DNA from: Diprion similis
Taxonomy: Eukaryota; Arthropoda; Insecta; Hymenoptera; Diprionidae
DNA: 64,000 bases
Reading direction: 5' to 3'
Assembly: GCF_021155765.1 (NCBI RefSeq)
Contig: NC_060112.1
Coordinates: 7,564,001 to 7,628,000, forward strand
Part shown: positions 1-24,554 of the stretch, piece by piece
Numbering within the stretch: position 1 is the stretch's first letter
Layout of the letters: every line of letters starts with the position of its first letter
Program-made: the position numbers and the translations under genes
The notes under the pieces: model-generated
Database searches by the model: none
What the model saw: the letters and a program-made list of their open reading frames with translations, nothing else
Told to the model about the DNA's origin: nothing

Positions 1-3000
1 TGGAATAAAGAATCGAAGGAGAAGAATGCGAGGCGAGCGTGAAATATCGGAATTTCGCAGCTCGTTTTTCCTCACGCTGCATAGGAGCAGCCGAATTCCG
101 AACCGCGGGAAAACGATATTCCTCGGTGAATTCGACGCTGGATAAGGAAGGCGCTAAATCGTAAAATAAAAGGCGAGGGGGGGGAGGGGGGGGGGGAGTC
201 CGGCTCTCTTCGGGATTTCGCAAAAATTTGGCAATTTCGAGCGGTTGCAGGTTAGCGATAATTTCGGCGCACCGCTTTTGCGGGTGTTGTGATTTTTCCG
301 CACCGCGTCAATTCCTTTTCCAGACCGAATAAACCGCTTCGCGAGGAGGAGGATAGGATAGCGGGAATTCAATTAAGGTTATCGGAACGTGTACTTTTTG
401 GATCAGCCGGGTTCCCATCCGCGTTTTACGTCGCACACACAGCCGTAAGACGCGACGTCGGATGAAATTCTTCCCTGTTCCCATTGTCCCGTGGTAATGC
501 AGCCTAGAGCCAAGCCCCGTTTAATGTTTCTCTAGCCTCGCGACGTCCAGCTGATAATAATAAGCTAATCAAAATTTCACGATTCATTTTCCGTTGAACG
601 ACTTTGCGGGATTCTATATACACACCTTCCCCCCTTAGCTAGGTCCGTTTCTGCGCCTTCTTTTTATCTCCGGATCGTCGTCTTCCTTCCTCGATCGGTA
701 TTCACGCGTATAAATCCGCAACTGTACTCTTTACTCAATGCAGGAGACGAGAAGAGAGGATAGGATAGGAGAGAAGAGGGGGGTTTATTCTTCTTTTCCG
801 TTATTTCGTTTCTTAATTTTTTTAGTCATTTTTTACTCATTGATTTAACGAAAGGAAAGATTGTACTTATGTGCGACATTTTTCTCACAGGCTAAACATT
901 GCGCGATCGATATAAATACGAGGTATATAAAACCGATCTACATATAAATTAACGATCATACACTAAGGCTGCGTTTCCCAATTTAGAAAATCTCGCTGGC
1001 ATTCCTGCAGTAGGTATGTTACACCTAAATACAGCAAGGACAAAAATGTTTTATAATCTTACAACGATTGCAACTTCGTCGAAGATAAGATGGGGGGTAA
1101 AAAATTCGATCACGACTAACAATAAGAGCAACAACTGTATATAACAACAAATTCTTTTCTTCTGTCTTATAATATCAATAACTATATAGGTATCTACGTA
1201 TATTTGCGATCCGATTGCAGGCGACAATCGAACTCAGATCGTTTCACTGCATCGTTAGTTCTCTTTTATTTAATATATCGAGCGCAATTTTTATCCCAGC
1301 AAAAATGATCAAAGACCTTCGAGGCTATATGATATGTATCGCAACAGGCAAAAAACCCACAGAAAAAATTTACAATATTGTGGACATGAACCTCGGCCGA
1401 TTTTGCACGTGTAAAAACTGTATCTGCAATCGTTTTACTGTGTGTGCATACATTGATGTGTGCATGTATTACCGATACCTGTATATATGAGACCGTGCAG
1501 GTATGCATTCAAGACACGTTGCGCAATTTACCTACTAGAGACTAGAGATAGTTGCTGCTGTTGCTGTTGCTGTTGTCTGCTGCTCGACAAACGGCACGGT
1601 TTACGCAATTGCTTGATATATAATGTAACTTCTAACTCATGCTGAGGCCAAATTTTAATTCTATTTGTTTTTTTTTGCAGATAATGTGTAATAAATATTG
1701 TATAGGTAGATGAAAGAAGTTTTAACGGACCATCATGGATCGACGTTTTTTTATTGAGCACCAATTCTTACAAATTATATATTTGCAAAGACAATAAAAA
1801 TCAAAATTAGGATATATTAGTATCTTTCTCAAGTTATTTTTGCCCTTTTGTTTCGTGTAAAAGTACAGAAGGAATATTTACAATCTAGATGTAACACAGT
1901 GATGTAGACGATAAGGAAGACTGGTTCGAGAATTTCCGTGGAAAAGCGATTGGTTCGGCACGAATCTAGGCTGTCGAAGAAGAATAATCATTGTTGTGTA
2001 TTATATACATATACACCATTGCGGATAATTATTGCAACAGTACAAAACCAGAAGAAATTAGCTATTTGTAGAGGCATTCGGAAACCGGTTCATCGGTCAA
2101 TTAGATACTGAGAAAAATTCCAATCAATATACATATATAAATATATAATGTATAATCGCTGTACCTACTAGAAAATTCCCGTAAAATGGATGAATCGTTA
2201 AAATAACGGTTCAAATATAAAATATCATTGGTATAACGCAAACAAACCTCGTTCCAATATTTTACCCCGAATTGTAAATTTTTTGGCCATCCTGTGAAAT
2301 GAAAATTACAATTGAAGATAATAACCACAAATTATAGACATATTTTTCTCAGTGATGAGCAGATGAAGACACCTTCGGAGTGCACAAAGGTCCGAACGTC
2401 GAGATAATTGTTTCACGGTTAAAACGCGGGATGAAAAGAGAGGAGATCGTTCGAAGGCTCCCGTCGCAGAAGCGGTGCGAGAACAAGGATGTTGACAAGT
2501 TCACAGCGTCGGGGCGACGGGGGTTCGAAGGCAAAAGTCCAAATGTTGCCGGTCTTACGTCCAGGTCGCCGTTAGTCTCGGGTCAACGAGAAGCCGGGGG
2601 TGGGTCTACCTGCCCCCGAAGGATTGTAAATCTGTGGGGCCCGGGGCGCATTGTTCGGGGGTCGAGGGGCACCTCGCGGAAGGTCCCAGTGAAGAAATGA
2701 TGGCTATACAACCCCGTGCCGTAAACTCATCATGCCTGATATACGACTCGGCTGTTGGACTGCAGGCGCAAAATTAACGGAAGCGTGCAGCGCCCAGCGA
2801 GGTAATTACTATACAGTCTGCAGTGCTCTCTTAGAGCTGAGGTACCGCGCGGAATACCAACTGCACGAAATCATCACGTCACAGTGCTGCAGTCTGCCTA
2901 CCCTCGAATGGAATTCAAAAAAACTCCATTTTTCCCCCCCTCGAGCCCCTTTACTCTTTACGCCATGGCTGTTGGGGACCAGCTGAAGTCTGGTTGTCTG

Positions 3001-5480
3001 CCTCTGGATTACGACTGTCCGAAAGAGTCGATGCAGGAATCAAAGTATGACTGAGGTCGCGATTCTTTTCGTTACAGGTTACAAGCTGGTGTCCGAATTT
3101 CGTAGTTTCGGGATTCGATTTGCCGGACATCGAGGATTAACAATATCGTCGAATTTCTAGTATCGAATTAACTTTCTTGGATAACTTAATGCGATCCTTT
3201 GTTCGAAACGAGAAGAGTGAGACACAGTATCACTGTGATTTTGGAACGCGATTATTCGACGAATAGAACGGAATTTTATCGTTTCATAGATGTGAAAAGA
3301 GTCAAACGCGGTGTTGACTTCTATACGATATAATTAGGAATCAATCTAACGCTATACGATATTGAATTTCTATAATTTGGTGTCAATTTAACACTTTCGG
3401 ATGTTGAAATCTCAGAATCGACCACAAAAATTGTTTTATAGTAGTCCAAACCGGCCAACTTTAGTCAATAATCTAATCACCATTTCTTACTACTGTTGGT
3501 AGTGACCATCGTCGTTGATGCTCGTGATGAATAATTGAAAGAGTGACGTTGCTATAGTGATGATGAAGGAAAATCCCGATGACACCGCCGAAGAATCGAG
3601 CTGATCCTGATCTTCTCCAAGGACTGCGAGGACTGCGGATTGTAATGAAGAGAGTAAGTAGAAGGGAATCTCGAATCGGTTATGCCGAGTGCTGTAATGT
3701 ACCGGAAATAATCAATGTTTGTTATTGTACAACGTGTTTGTGAAAACTAGGAGGAGAGGCATGGCGTTGAAGAAGAGTCCGTGGGTCTCGGGGTGAAGAG
3801 AATGGGCCCGAGATGCAGGAAGCTGGGCGGTGCGTCATTCGGACTCTGTAAATAAAATGGCGAGGCCACGCTGGCGAGCCCTTTCATCCGAGCTTGCGCC
3901 CTGGGGCGCGCTAACGTGGCATCACGAGGAGGAATTTGGACCGTTGACATTACTCGAGATCCACCAAATGACCACCCGCCGAGTCCCCCGGTCAAACAAA
4001 CTCGCTAATGTCTTCATGCTACTTCACTTACTCGCCACCCCGGACGAACAGGTAGCCACCACTCTTGGTTTCCACTGCCGCCGACTTTGGAGCCCAGCTC
4101 CGTGGTCCTCAAGAATTCTGAACTACCCTCTTATAATAGTGGTGTTAAAGCGTAGGAAAATTGGCAGGTTTCGAAGGCTATAATATGAAATACTTTTAAT
4201 GGTCAATATGGGGAATTGAACGCGTCAGATGGCGTTAAATCGACATCGAATTACAGTCCATGGAAGTCCATAACGTATTTTTATTGAATCTGGAGCCTGG
4301 ATACCGATTTACTATATCGATGCAGATCGAAGAAGGGGTGAAGTAGGAAAGCAGAAGTGTTTAGAGACGATATTAGAGGGTGGAAACGAAGCGCGGATGC
4401 ATCGCGCTCCCCGTTATGGTCGTAAATAACAGCAAGCAGTGGTAACCGCATCGTAAATACCTGCACACTGGCAGCGAGTGAGAGTCAATTGAAGTGTGAA
4501 AATGAATTTACGATAAGATAAGACCGAGCACAAAACTGCGGTCAGATGAACGTTGTAAATCTACTGTGCGCTGCAGGTAACAGTCAAGAACCTCAGGATG
4601 CGAGGAATCATTGTCCATTTCGACCATGAATACATCTTGCGGTCGGATGTTTGAAGATTCTTGATTTACTCACCCAGCTGTGATAATTTTTTTCTTACAA
4701 CTTTTGTGAACATTATTTGCCGAGTTGTACCGTTGTGATTAATTAATTAATCGTTCAATCGGAGCGGATTTACAATCAGGCTCATTTAGTGCCGATTCAA
4801 TCGACACTGCTAATCAGCATCGTTGCTGCTTATTGATTGGTTAGATTAATTACAGTGATTGCGACCTTCTGGAAACAAACTCCGGAATATACTACATCGT
4901 CAATGTTTCACCTGGAAGAATTTTCACACACCAATGACGATTTCCGATTTAGGATAGGTACACAGCGATATCTATTCTTCTATTTCTGTTTTCACTCCTC
5001 TTTCTTTCTTCTGGTTTTATTTTTTATTTTTATTTTTTGTTTTCTTTTTGACTGAGTTTTAGTTTACACGAAGGAAATGACGCCGCAGTATATGCGGTAA
5101 CTGTACGCGCCCTGTATACCTCCGCACAAAAATCGGTTTTCACATACAACAGGATGCGAAGCAAGAGCACCGTGACCCAACAACATGGCGCAGAAACACG
5201 ACTTCCCGTCTAATCGGAGCCAAATAGGACCCATCAACTACTGTGCAGTTAATTTCACCGATCAGAAACAAAAAAGCATTGCTAATACAGTAAGTAATCT
5301 CAAATCGGTACTCGAAAATCATGGATCAAGAGACGATCAGTCATCTTTCATAAATTGTTCGGAACATCCAGACTGGTGGATGAACTGAACATTGTGTTGT
5401 TCATAGACTGAAACTATGTCCCCAAAATTGTACGTACATTCTAAGAAAATTTTTATGTGAATTTCTGGAGAGCATAATTT
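1..5480. other. Intergenic DNA upstream of prd
   Basis: I see no supportable gene here. The open frames are short, lack recognisable domains and overlap each other on both strands. The stretch holds a G-rich run near 178-199, a CTG-like tract near 1553-1576, several CpG-richer patches (for example 2380-2700 and 3820-4100), and a copy of the degenerate 'TTTAACAC..TCTGATGT' type repeat near 3335-3420. It may carry cis-regulatory DNA for prd; that is inferred from position only. Confidence 0.5.
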
Positions 5481-5484
5481 GGTA

Positions 5485-5805
5485 TCAATTTAACATTAGA
5501 TGATGTTATTGTCTTAGGCGAAATTTAACACTATCTGATGTCAATCTAATCCTCTTTTAGGTCATATCCAACACCATTTGTTGTTAATCCAATACTGTCT
5601 CAAGTCATATCCAACCCTGTCTTAGATCATATCTAACACCATCTGTTTTTAATCCAGTAGTGTCTTAGGTAATCAGATCGAACACTATGTGATGTCAATC
5701 CAATACTCTCTCAGGTCCATATCTAACCCTATCTGACATTAATCCAATACTGTCTTAGGTTAGTCTAACACCATCTGACGTCAGTGCAACACTATTTGAT
5801 ACTAA
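5485..5805. repeat. Diverged tandem repeat, unit about 43-46 bp
   Basis: Six to seven degenerate units are visible. Each begins like AACACCATCTGATGTTAATC, continues with CAATACTGTCTTAGGTCATATC, and then starts again. Unit length wobbles and one unit is shortened. Related single or double copies lie near 3335-3420 and 6690-6710, so this is a locally dispersed minisatellite just upstream of the prd promoter. No coding potential is seen. Confidence 0.75.
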
Positions 5806-6055
5806 ACTCCAGAATTGAGTACAAAAATTTGACGCTACATTTTTGACAGTGTGCCGTTCCCTGATCGAGGACATGATTGAAATGGTCAAGAGTATGTCGC
5901 GACCATGCCAAAGACGGTACCAGAGAGCATAAACGAGGCTGGCAGTGGACAAGCGATGACAAAATGGAAGTCAAGAGGAGCAGAACATGGCGGATGCAGC
6001 GCCAGGGTGCAGCGAAAGAGAGATTAACAGTGGGGGGAGCGATTGGAACTGCAGG

Positions 6056-6058
<3 letters not shown>

Positions 6059-6096
<38 letters not shown>
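6059..6096. repeat. (GA)n microsatellite in prd upstream region
   Basis: An almost pure GA dinucleotide run lies about 180 bp upstream of the candidate prd start site. GA tracts near insect developmental promoters can bind GAGA factor; whether this one does is inference. Confidence 0.9.
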
Positions 6097-6100
<4 letters not shown>

Positions 6101-6275
6101 TCGTCGGCGATGTGGGGCGCCTTTTGAAGGGGGGCGGAGCTTGCGTGGCGTCAAGACGCGCGCCTGGGACGCCGGAAGAGGCGGCGAAGCCTCGCCCCTC
6201 CGAAATTGCCCCCGGAAGAAGAGGGGCGGCCGCCTCGGGCGGCCGAGCAGCCGCGGCGCAGAGTCTCAGCAAAGT

Positions 6276-6310
6276 TCAGTGAGAACGAGGGCGCCGATCT
6301 GCGAGGTCCA
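6276..6310 (+). promoter_or_regulatory. Candidate prd core promoter (Inr + DPE)
   Basis: TTCAGTG fits the insect initiator (TCAKTY in 5 of 6 positions) with A+1 at 6278. At exactly +28 to +32 (6305-6309) the sequence GGTCC matches the downstream promoter element RGWYV at all five positions. No TATA box sits at -30. The implied 5' UTR is about 186 nt and reaches the prd ATG at 6464. Inr+DPE promoters are typical of Drosophila developmental genes. This is a motif-based prediction; the spacing is what makes it credible. Confidence 0.5.
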
Positions 6311-6410
6311 GAAATCGGTCGGACGGTGAAAGACCGGGAGTTTTACGGTTTCGTATTTGTGCTTGACAGTGATTATCGACCACCACCCATCGGCAGTGTT
6401 CCTCGTGTGT

Positions 6411-6416
6411 ATGTGA
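6411..6416 (+). promoter_or_regulatory. Start-stop uORF in prd 5' leader
   Basis: ATG is followed directly by TGA, 47 nt before the prd start codon. It is the only upstream ATG in the predicted leader (6278-6463). Start-stop elements can stall initiating ribosomes and lower translation of the main frame; that role is inferred here. Confidence 0.4.
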
Positions 6417-6463
6417 CCCCTGTGAAGCGCTGATATCACACATCCTCTGACCATCGACGTGAG

Positions 6464-18166
<11,703 letters not shown>

Positions 18167-19300
18167 TATCGGGTTTTGCTTTTCAACGCTTCGTTCCTAT
18201 TTTTTTTTTTCTTTTTCCTTTTGGTATTATTAGAGGGTGGAGAAACAGAGACTACCGGAGGATCGAGGGAACGCAATTATCTTGTCGGATAAGCCTCGAT
18301 TTTTGAAATGCTGAACATATTGAGTGAATCTAAAGTCTCGTTACGGCCAGTGCAAAAGCGTGTATATATAGTAATATATAGTTTAAAACATTATTATATT
18401 ACACATACGTGATATGATTTGTAACCGTTAACGCGTATGTTGATCTTTTTTATTTTCCTGTTTATTTTTTTCACATAGTTTTAAAAATAGCCTTATGTGC
18501 ATTATTTTCCGGTTGATAATTTGAAAGAAATGAAAGTGAGACGGCGTGATATTGCATTTGTAAAATTAATCCCCACAATTCTCTCGGTGGATCTTTTTAA
18601 CGAGACGCAATGAAAATCGCGTGTATAACAATATTGCCTTACAAATTTTCGGAGCAACATTGTGGCCTTATTGAAAAAAAAAAACCTGGTTGAAAATGTA
18701 CAAGTAGAAAGAAAATTTAAATCTATCGTATCTTTCGGGGATATGTCCAGTGACTATGATTACTATATACCTGTATATAATGGGAAGAAATAATTTTTGA
18801 TTCATTTTGCGATTGTAAATATATACATACAAACACATTACAGAGAGGAAGACAGAAATATGTAGTTCAGCAGCATGGATTGCCGACAGTTATTAGATCA
18901 GCAGATTGTTTTTTAGTTAATTATACGAGAGGAATACTGCCAATAACGCTAATGATAGTTGCAGCAGTGATACTAATGACAGTTTGCAAGAGCTCATCGT
19001 TATTATATTTTATATTGCACCGAAAATAATAAGAAAGCGTTTTATTGTTCTTGCCTCCTGACGAAACGTTCCTATAATATCATATACGTGTACACAAATA
19101 TAGAATAAATCAATTTCTTTTCAAGCCTTACGGTACAGAGGTCAACAATTAGCTTGAAAATTATTTGCCGTTGTTTTTTTTTTTTCTTTTCTAGGTAAAA
19201 TTAAATAATGATTTTGGTTATGTTTATAGCGTAGCAATAATATAATAATAGTAACGATAATAATGATAAGAATATTTGGAAAGAAAATAAAACTAGTTGT
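18167..19300 (+). other. prd 3' UTR (probable extent)
   Basis: Very AT-rich sequence follows the prd stop codon. AATAAA hexamers occur at 19104-19109 and 19286-19291. The true end of the transcript cannot be read from sequence alone. Confidence 0.5.
19104..19109 (+). terminator. Candidate prd poly(A) signal
   Basis: Canonical AATAAA about 940 nt after the prd stop. A second canonical hexamer lies at 19286-19291, so two 3' ends are possible. Confidence 0.4.
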
Positions 19301-20960
19301 AAATATATTCGATGATATTTTATGAAAGTGCCTGTAATTATATACCGTTCCTCGATCACCATCAAGGAGATATTAGATGTAATGAATACATCGATGAATT
19401 GGATCTGGATCGAAAAAAAAAAATTTGTGGTCCGATTTAACGGTTGATTTTTTTTTTTTTCACTATTAATTATTATTATTCTGCATAAGAATTGTGATTT
19501 CCTGATTTAAGGGTTTTTAATTTCTTCAACGATTCTTATATACATATAATGTGTGAAATGGAGATTGAAATATATCGAAAATAAAAACGAAGAAGAAAAT
19601 AATAATTATAGACGGCGGAACCAAATGAGCCGATTCACGATTCATCGATAAATCAAATGAGTTACTGCAAATTAGATTCAGTCGTTAGAATTTGATTGGA
19701 TGAATAAAAGGAAGAAAAAAAAAAAAAAAACTTATGATTTATTACAAATATTGAATATTTATATACAAATACAGATAGGTTGGATATATATAAATATGTA
19801 TATATATATATTTATACAGGTATGTGTATTCCGCATGGTTGATAAATAAATAATGAAAACTCGAAATTAACCGTTGCCTTGCATAGATCTCCGCGATTTT
19901 GCGTCACAGTTATATTATGAGATCGGGATCTCAGTCCAGTAATGATGGGATTCGAATGATATTAAAAATCTATTCATTAAACTACTTTCGTATCTGCAGA
20001 ACGTTATAATAGCTGCTTATTCACTAATTTAATCGAAATGCTGAGAGAGCGCATCGAACGAGAGCAACCGAGAATATTATTAATCGGTATGATGTTGCAG
20101 TAAAGATTCATGACTTTCGTTGAAAGGAAAAGAGAAGTGACAAAAAAAAACAATCTATTTAATGTGGATCGTAGTTTAAACACATTATTGTTATTGAAGA
20201 AAAATATTATACCTGCTGCTGTATATTCACCTGCAATTATCAACCGCAATTTATTCAACAATTGCGACACTATGCAAGGCAAAAATCGAGGGCAAAAAGG
20301 ATAGGAGAAACAGGTTGGAGAAAACTGGAACTCAAAAAACGTGTCAATTTCAATTCGATAGTGGGTTGTTGGAATCTCTCCGTCACGTTCATGTTGTGTT
20401 GTGGAGAGATTAGAAAGGATTTTTTCATGAGTAGGCACGAGGATGGGATAATGCGTAGTCACTACAGAGCGTTAGATTGGAGCAAATACTGCAAGGCAAC
20501 AATGATATGGTGAATTAGCGAAAGAGATCTTCAGAAACCAACGGAAAATTACAAAGCTGGTATGAATACATCGGTCACAAATCGAAACAATTATTCGATG
20601 GCATTAATTTTGCTTGGATTACTTTATTATGATAAATTAATCTTGAAGAGAGAGAGAGGAAGACTAATCTGACCAGATTTTTTCTATTCTCATTTTGGAC
20701 GATATTGAAAAATTCAAAAATTAATTCATGCAAAGGCATCGTCAACGTTATAATTTTACGAGAGACGACAATCACGAATGGCTCCAGTCAGTTACGGCGA
20801 CAATCAATAGTTTCAAATTTGCAGCACAAGAATACAGAAAACTTGGTGTTTTTCTTTCTCTTCTTTTTTTGTTTACCTTTTGTCTATAATGATTAATTAC
20901 ATAATGAACACAACATTTATATGTGCAATATAAAAAACTACTACGAGTGTTTTTACGTAA
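19300..20960. other. Intergenic DNA between convergent genes
   Basis: AT-rich DNA with short homopolymer runs separates the 3' ends of prd (+) and the unnamed gene (-). A minus-strand AATAAA (plus TTTATT at 20623-20628) could end the unnamed gene. The long minus-strand open frame at 20004-20462 has low-complexity composition and no recognisable motif, so I do not call it. Confidence 0.5.
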
Positions 20961-20965
20961 CTCGT

Positions 20966-21951
20966 CTAGGTAAAATGCATATCAGCTAATTTTTCAGGGC
21001 CGCAAGGATCGCCAGTATTTTGTTTCGCGAATTTTTTGTTCCTCAAGGCTTCTCTTTTCTTCGACATCCTCGCAGCTTCCGCATTACGTTTCATTATCCT
21101 GCCTCCCGTCCTCCCATGAACATCCTGATATCCAGATAACGTCTCGTGGAGAAACTTTGGTCTCATGTATCCGAAAACTGATACAGCAGGACAAATGCAG
21201 TATTAAATTATAATACAGGCAAAAGAGGACCGAACACTTGTGCTAAATATCTTTCACAAAAGTTTGATGTCAAAACCCCGAGGATTTCATCATCCTTGTA
21301 TCAACTTGGCAGATTGACTTTACCTCTCTTTGCCGTCGGTGGAGGAGCCAGAATTTTTTCCTCGTGAGGATTGTTGAACAGTTTATCGATGTTTGCGAGA
21401 AGCTCACTGCCAAGATTTTTCTCTTCGTCATTGGCAGGTATTGAAGAATTCCGGAACTCTTGACGAATTCAATAGCCAATGATTGAATTGCCATAGTGCT
21501 TAAAAATCGTTACTTACTGGGGTCAGTGAAATCGTTTCTGTAAACCGATCGTAAAGTGTCCAGAATCAGCCAATTTGCCTTTTTTCTAGCCTCGTCGTCA
21601 ATTTCCGTGATCTTCGATGCTTTTTTAGGATCAATCTGCCAGGATTCATCTACGCGCTCCGCGAAACAGTCACTTTGCCGGTTTCTGCTTGGCAGATTAT
21701 ACGATCACCGAGATCCAAAATGGGCGACGGAAGTGACATTGCAAAATGAATTGACTAAAACTTGCCGATGACGTCAAACATATTAATTGAGATACCCGAT
21801 TTTTCAACGATTCTTACATGTGCTCTTACGAATAAAAAAAGAAATCCGACCACAGAAAATGAATAACTTACATCCGCACTCTACTCTGTGATTTTTCAAT
21901 GTATTGGCTCCGGTATTCGGTGGTGAAAAATTGACATGGATTTCTCGACAT
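20966..21951 (-). CDS. Unrecognised protein, 197 aa, 4 exons
   Basis: Assembled from the minus strand: exons 21951-21872, 21684-21518, 21458-21324, 21177-20966, with GT-AG junctions and matching phases throughout, ending at TAG. The start ATG at 21951 gives MSRNPCQFFTTEYRSQY. The middle reads DESWQIDPKKASKITEIDDE followed by an amphipathic stretch, then PPPTAKRVFGYMRPKFLHET. The tail is strongly basic (RIMKRNAEAARMSKKREALR) and ends LADMHFT. I see no signal peptide or membrane segment. The 'TEYRSQY' start resembles short motifs of some microtubule- or cilium-associated proteins, but that is only a resemblance. The exon 2 acceptor (CCAAGCAG) has a weak pyrimidine tract, which is the least certain junction. 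Function unknown. Confidence 0.65.
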
Positions 21952-24290
21952 TTTCCGAAGTTTCTTTTCTATTTAAAACATTACTTGCTTAAGCGAGTGC
22001 TTAAGTAAAAGGATGATTCATAATTTTAATTCAACCTTGTCCAACGAGTGTTTAGGTAGGAATTTTAGTTCCAACTGACGAAATTTTGATGTCATTTTGA
22101 TTACCAGTTAGCTATTGAAGTCAGGAAGTACATCTTGTTGGCATACGTTTGTAATTTGTTTATACATCGATAGTCAATTGCGATTAACATTATATATCTT
22201 TATATACGCCGAAATTACACAGCGGACAAGTAAATGTTAATCAAACACGTGAATGTGTATCGTTTCTATTTATCTGAATATATCAAATCTCTTATAGGCG
22301 ACAGGAGCATCTCTAAGACGGTCAATTTATTTTTTCAGTTTTTGACAAAGTCAACTTTGAGCTGTAAATATTTTTGAAAATTTTTAAACTACTTCGTTTT
22401 TAGTTTCAATCGGTTCAAGAACGATCGCAAACCTACTTACTCTACCCTTCCTCCCTTACTGCCTATATTGTAAACATAATTGTCATAATTAAAGTCTATG
22501 TTTACTTTTTTGAGCAAAAAAATTTCAATCCCAGTATAGAATTGTATGATCCTTATTGTTGGCGGGTGTGGTAGTGAAATAGGGGGTAAAATGGTTGTCG
22601 AAATTAGATAGCAGCGATACTGTGGTTGTAACCAATGATATATTTCGCACCTCGGATGTACCGATCTACCACCAGAGGGCGGAGCTGCGCAAATTCCGAT
22701 CGCGTGAATCCAAGCTTCACTTGGTTTCGGAACGTCGCCGGAGTCGGTTCGGTGCGGGGAGAGAATTTGGATAACGAGAAAACGAGAGTTGTCGATTAGG
22801 TATGGCGAAATGAGAAAAATAAACTCCTTTGTCCGCAAATCAAGGCTTTCGAGAAAATCATTTGTATACTCGTTATACCCCGTCCCCTAGCTTAGAGTCT
22901 ATCGCAGTAATATCTCAAAAACGCAGATAAAACATAAAAAAAAAGCGTAGGATCGACAGGAGAGAAATTACAAAGAAAATCCCTTGTTTTCCGACTCCAA
23001 CCCTTGGTCCGTTGCTCACAGCGCATTCGATTTACGTGCGGCCGATTTGTTTCGCAAAATTATTTCCAGAAAATAAAATTTTCGAAAAAATTTAAACAAG
23101 AATTAAGCACGATTAAAAATTTGTAAGTTTGGGTAAAGCAGAGGACAAACGAAATGAAAACAAAAATTTAAGACCTCCAGAATTGGTCACTTCTTTCTCA
23201 GATAGAAAACGTTGGAACCGGTGTTCAAGTAAATCATTCAACGAAGAAAGGCTTGATTTCACAAAATACACTTCCGAATACGGCCGACGGGGTGGGCGCT
23301 CGAAGGATATCTCTTTAATGAACTAAATAAGTTCAAAATACTAATTGCGGGTCGGCAACCTGTGATTATTACATCACTCCAAATGCCGGTGTTTATGCTA
23401 AGGTTGCCAATTTCCTTGCGAGTCTAATGGATTACCACACTTTGCGAGGCTATAACGGCGATTCACGTGGGTGGTTTAGGACATTGAGATTCTGGGTATA
23501 AGAGGTGAATATCTAAGTGCGAATAAAATGTTAGGTAATATAAATAAGGCACAGTTTATTTGTTTCTTTTTCTTTTAACTTTTTCCTAATAATCTTTTAC
23601 ATCACGGGTTGCGATTATGACAAAAAAAAAATCCGTAAAAATAAAATGGTGAAAAATAGATTTACAAATACAAAATGCGTATGGAATATTATGTGTTTGT
23701 GAACGAGTATAGTAATAATATAAAGCAGTGATACATGTGATCGATCGGAAACATAAATGGAATGAAAGTGTGCTCACGGAGAGCCAATTTTTCATTACGA
23801 CTTAGCCAAAAATTTATTTCTTAAATTCTGAAATTTACTTTGACATAAATCTATATAACATATTGCATGCCAAGGATCATTCATTTGCCTCTCTTCTATA
23901 TCTCTTACCCCCCCCCCCCCCCCTGCCCCTATAATTCCATTTTCCGTTTACCGACCGAAAGTGAACTCATGAATTGTAAATAACAGGTCTCGATGATCAT
24001 TCGATTATACTGCCAAATTGGAAATCGTAATCGTTCAAACGTTAGCTCAGATTCTAATACATTACCCAAAGCACACGGGATAAAAAAACTCGAATAGTAT
24101 GATTAGGTCGGACTATGAAAAATTTTTATCAATAGCTCAACATTTCTAGAAGATATTTTCTAGAGGGTTTTCATAAAAAACTAGTATCGGCTTACTTTCG
24201 TAAACAGTAAAAGAGAAACCACGTAAAAACGGCTCCTGAAGTGTACGATTTCCACACGAAAAACTGTTTTCTTAGTAATTTCCGATATAT
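21952..24290. other. Intergenic DNA between the unnamed gene and Caf1-180
   Basis: Contains a strong CTCF-like site at 22669-22681, a 16-base C run at 23908-23923 and AT-rich unique sequence. The minus-strand open frame at 22437-22838 has no recognisable domain and is not called. Confidence 0.5.
22669..22681 (+). promoter_or_regulatory. CTCF-like motif
   Basis: CCACCAGAGGGCG matches the CTCF core consensus (CCASYAGRKGGCR) at every position. It lies 0.7 kb upstream of the unnamed minus-strand gene and about 1.9 kb beyond the 3' end of Caf1-180, which would suit an insulator. Binding is not demonstrated. Confidence 0.4.
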
Positions 24291-24554
24291 CTTTTATTAA
24301 TTCATTTTTTCAATACGTGTATAAATTTAACTTCGATAATAGGTACTTTAATATGTCATACGTATGCGGTGTGTATGTAAGCTTAATAGACGCACAAAAA
24401 TAAAATCAATTGAAAAAAATGGCCGCGAGCGAGTCACAGCCGACGATAAAAAGGCACTGGAATTCGTTACTCGTAATATACTGTTAGTACTGAACACCGA
24501 GACGCGAGGGGTCAGACTTTGGGCAGTGTAAGCAAAGTTCGTTACCGAATAAGC

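Noticed and set aside
2380-2700. 106-codon plus-strand open frame
   Set aside because: No similarity recognised, and CpG-rich DNA here gives open frames on both strands.
5185-5388. ATG with good context followed by a GTAAGT, as if an alternative first exon of prd
   Set aside because: The implied exon ends in phase 0, while prd exon 2 needs phase 1, and the peptide has no known similarity.
20004-20462. 152-codon minus-strand open frame
   Set aside because: Composition is that of AT-rich noncoding DNA, with no domain and no plausible splice partners.
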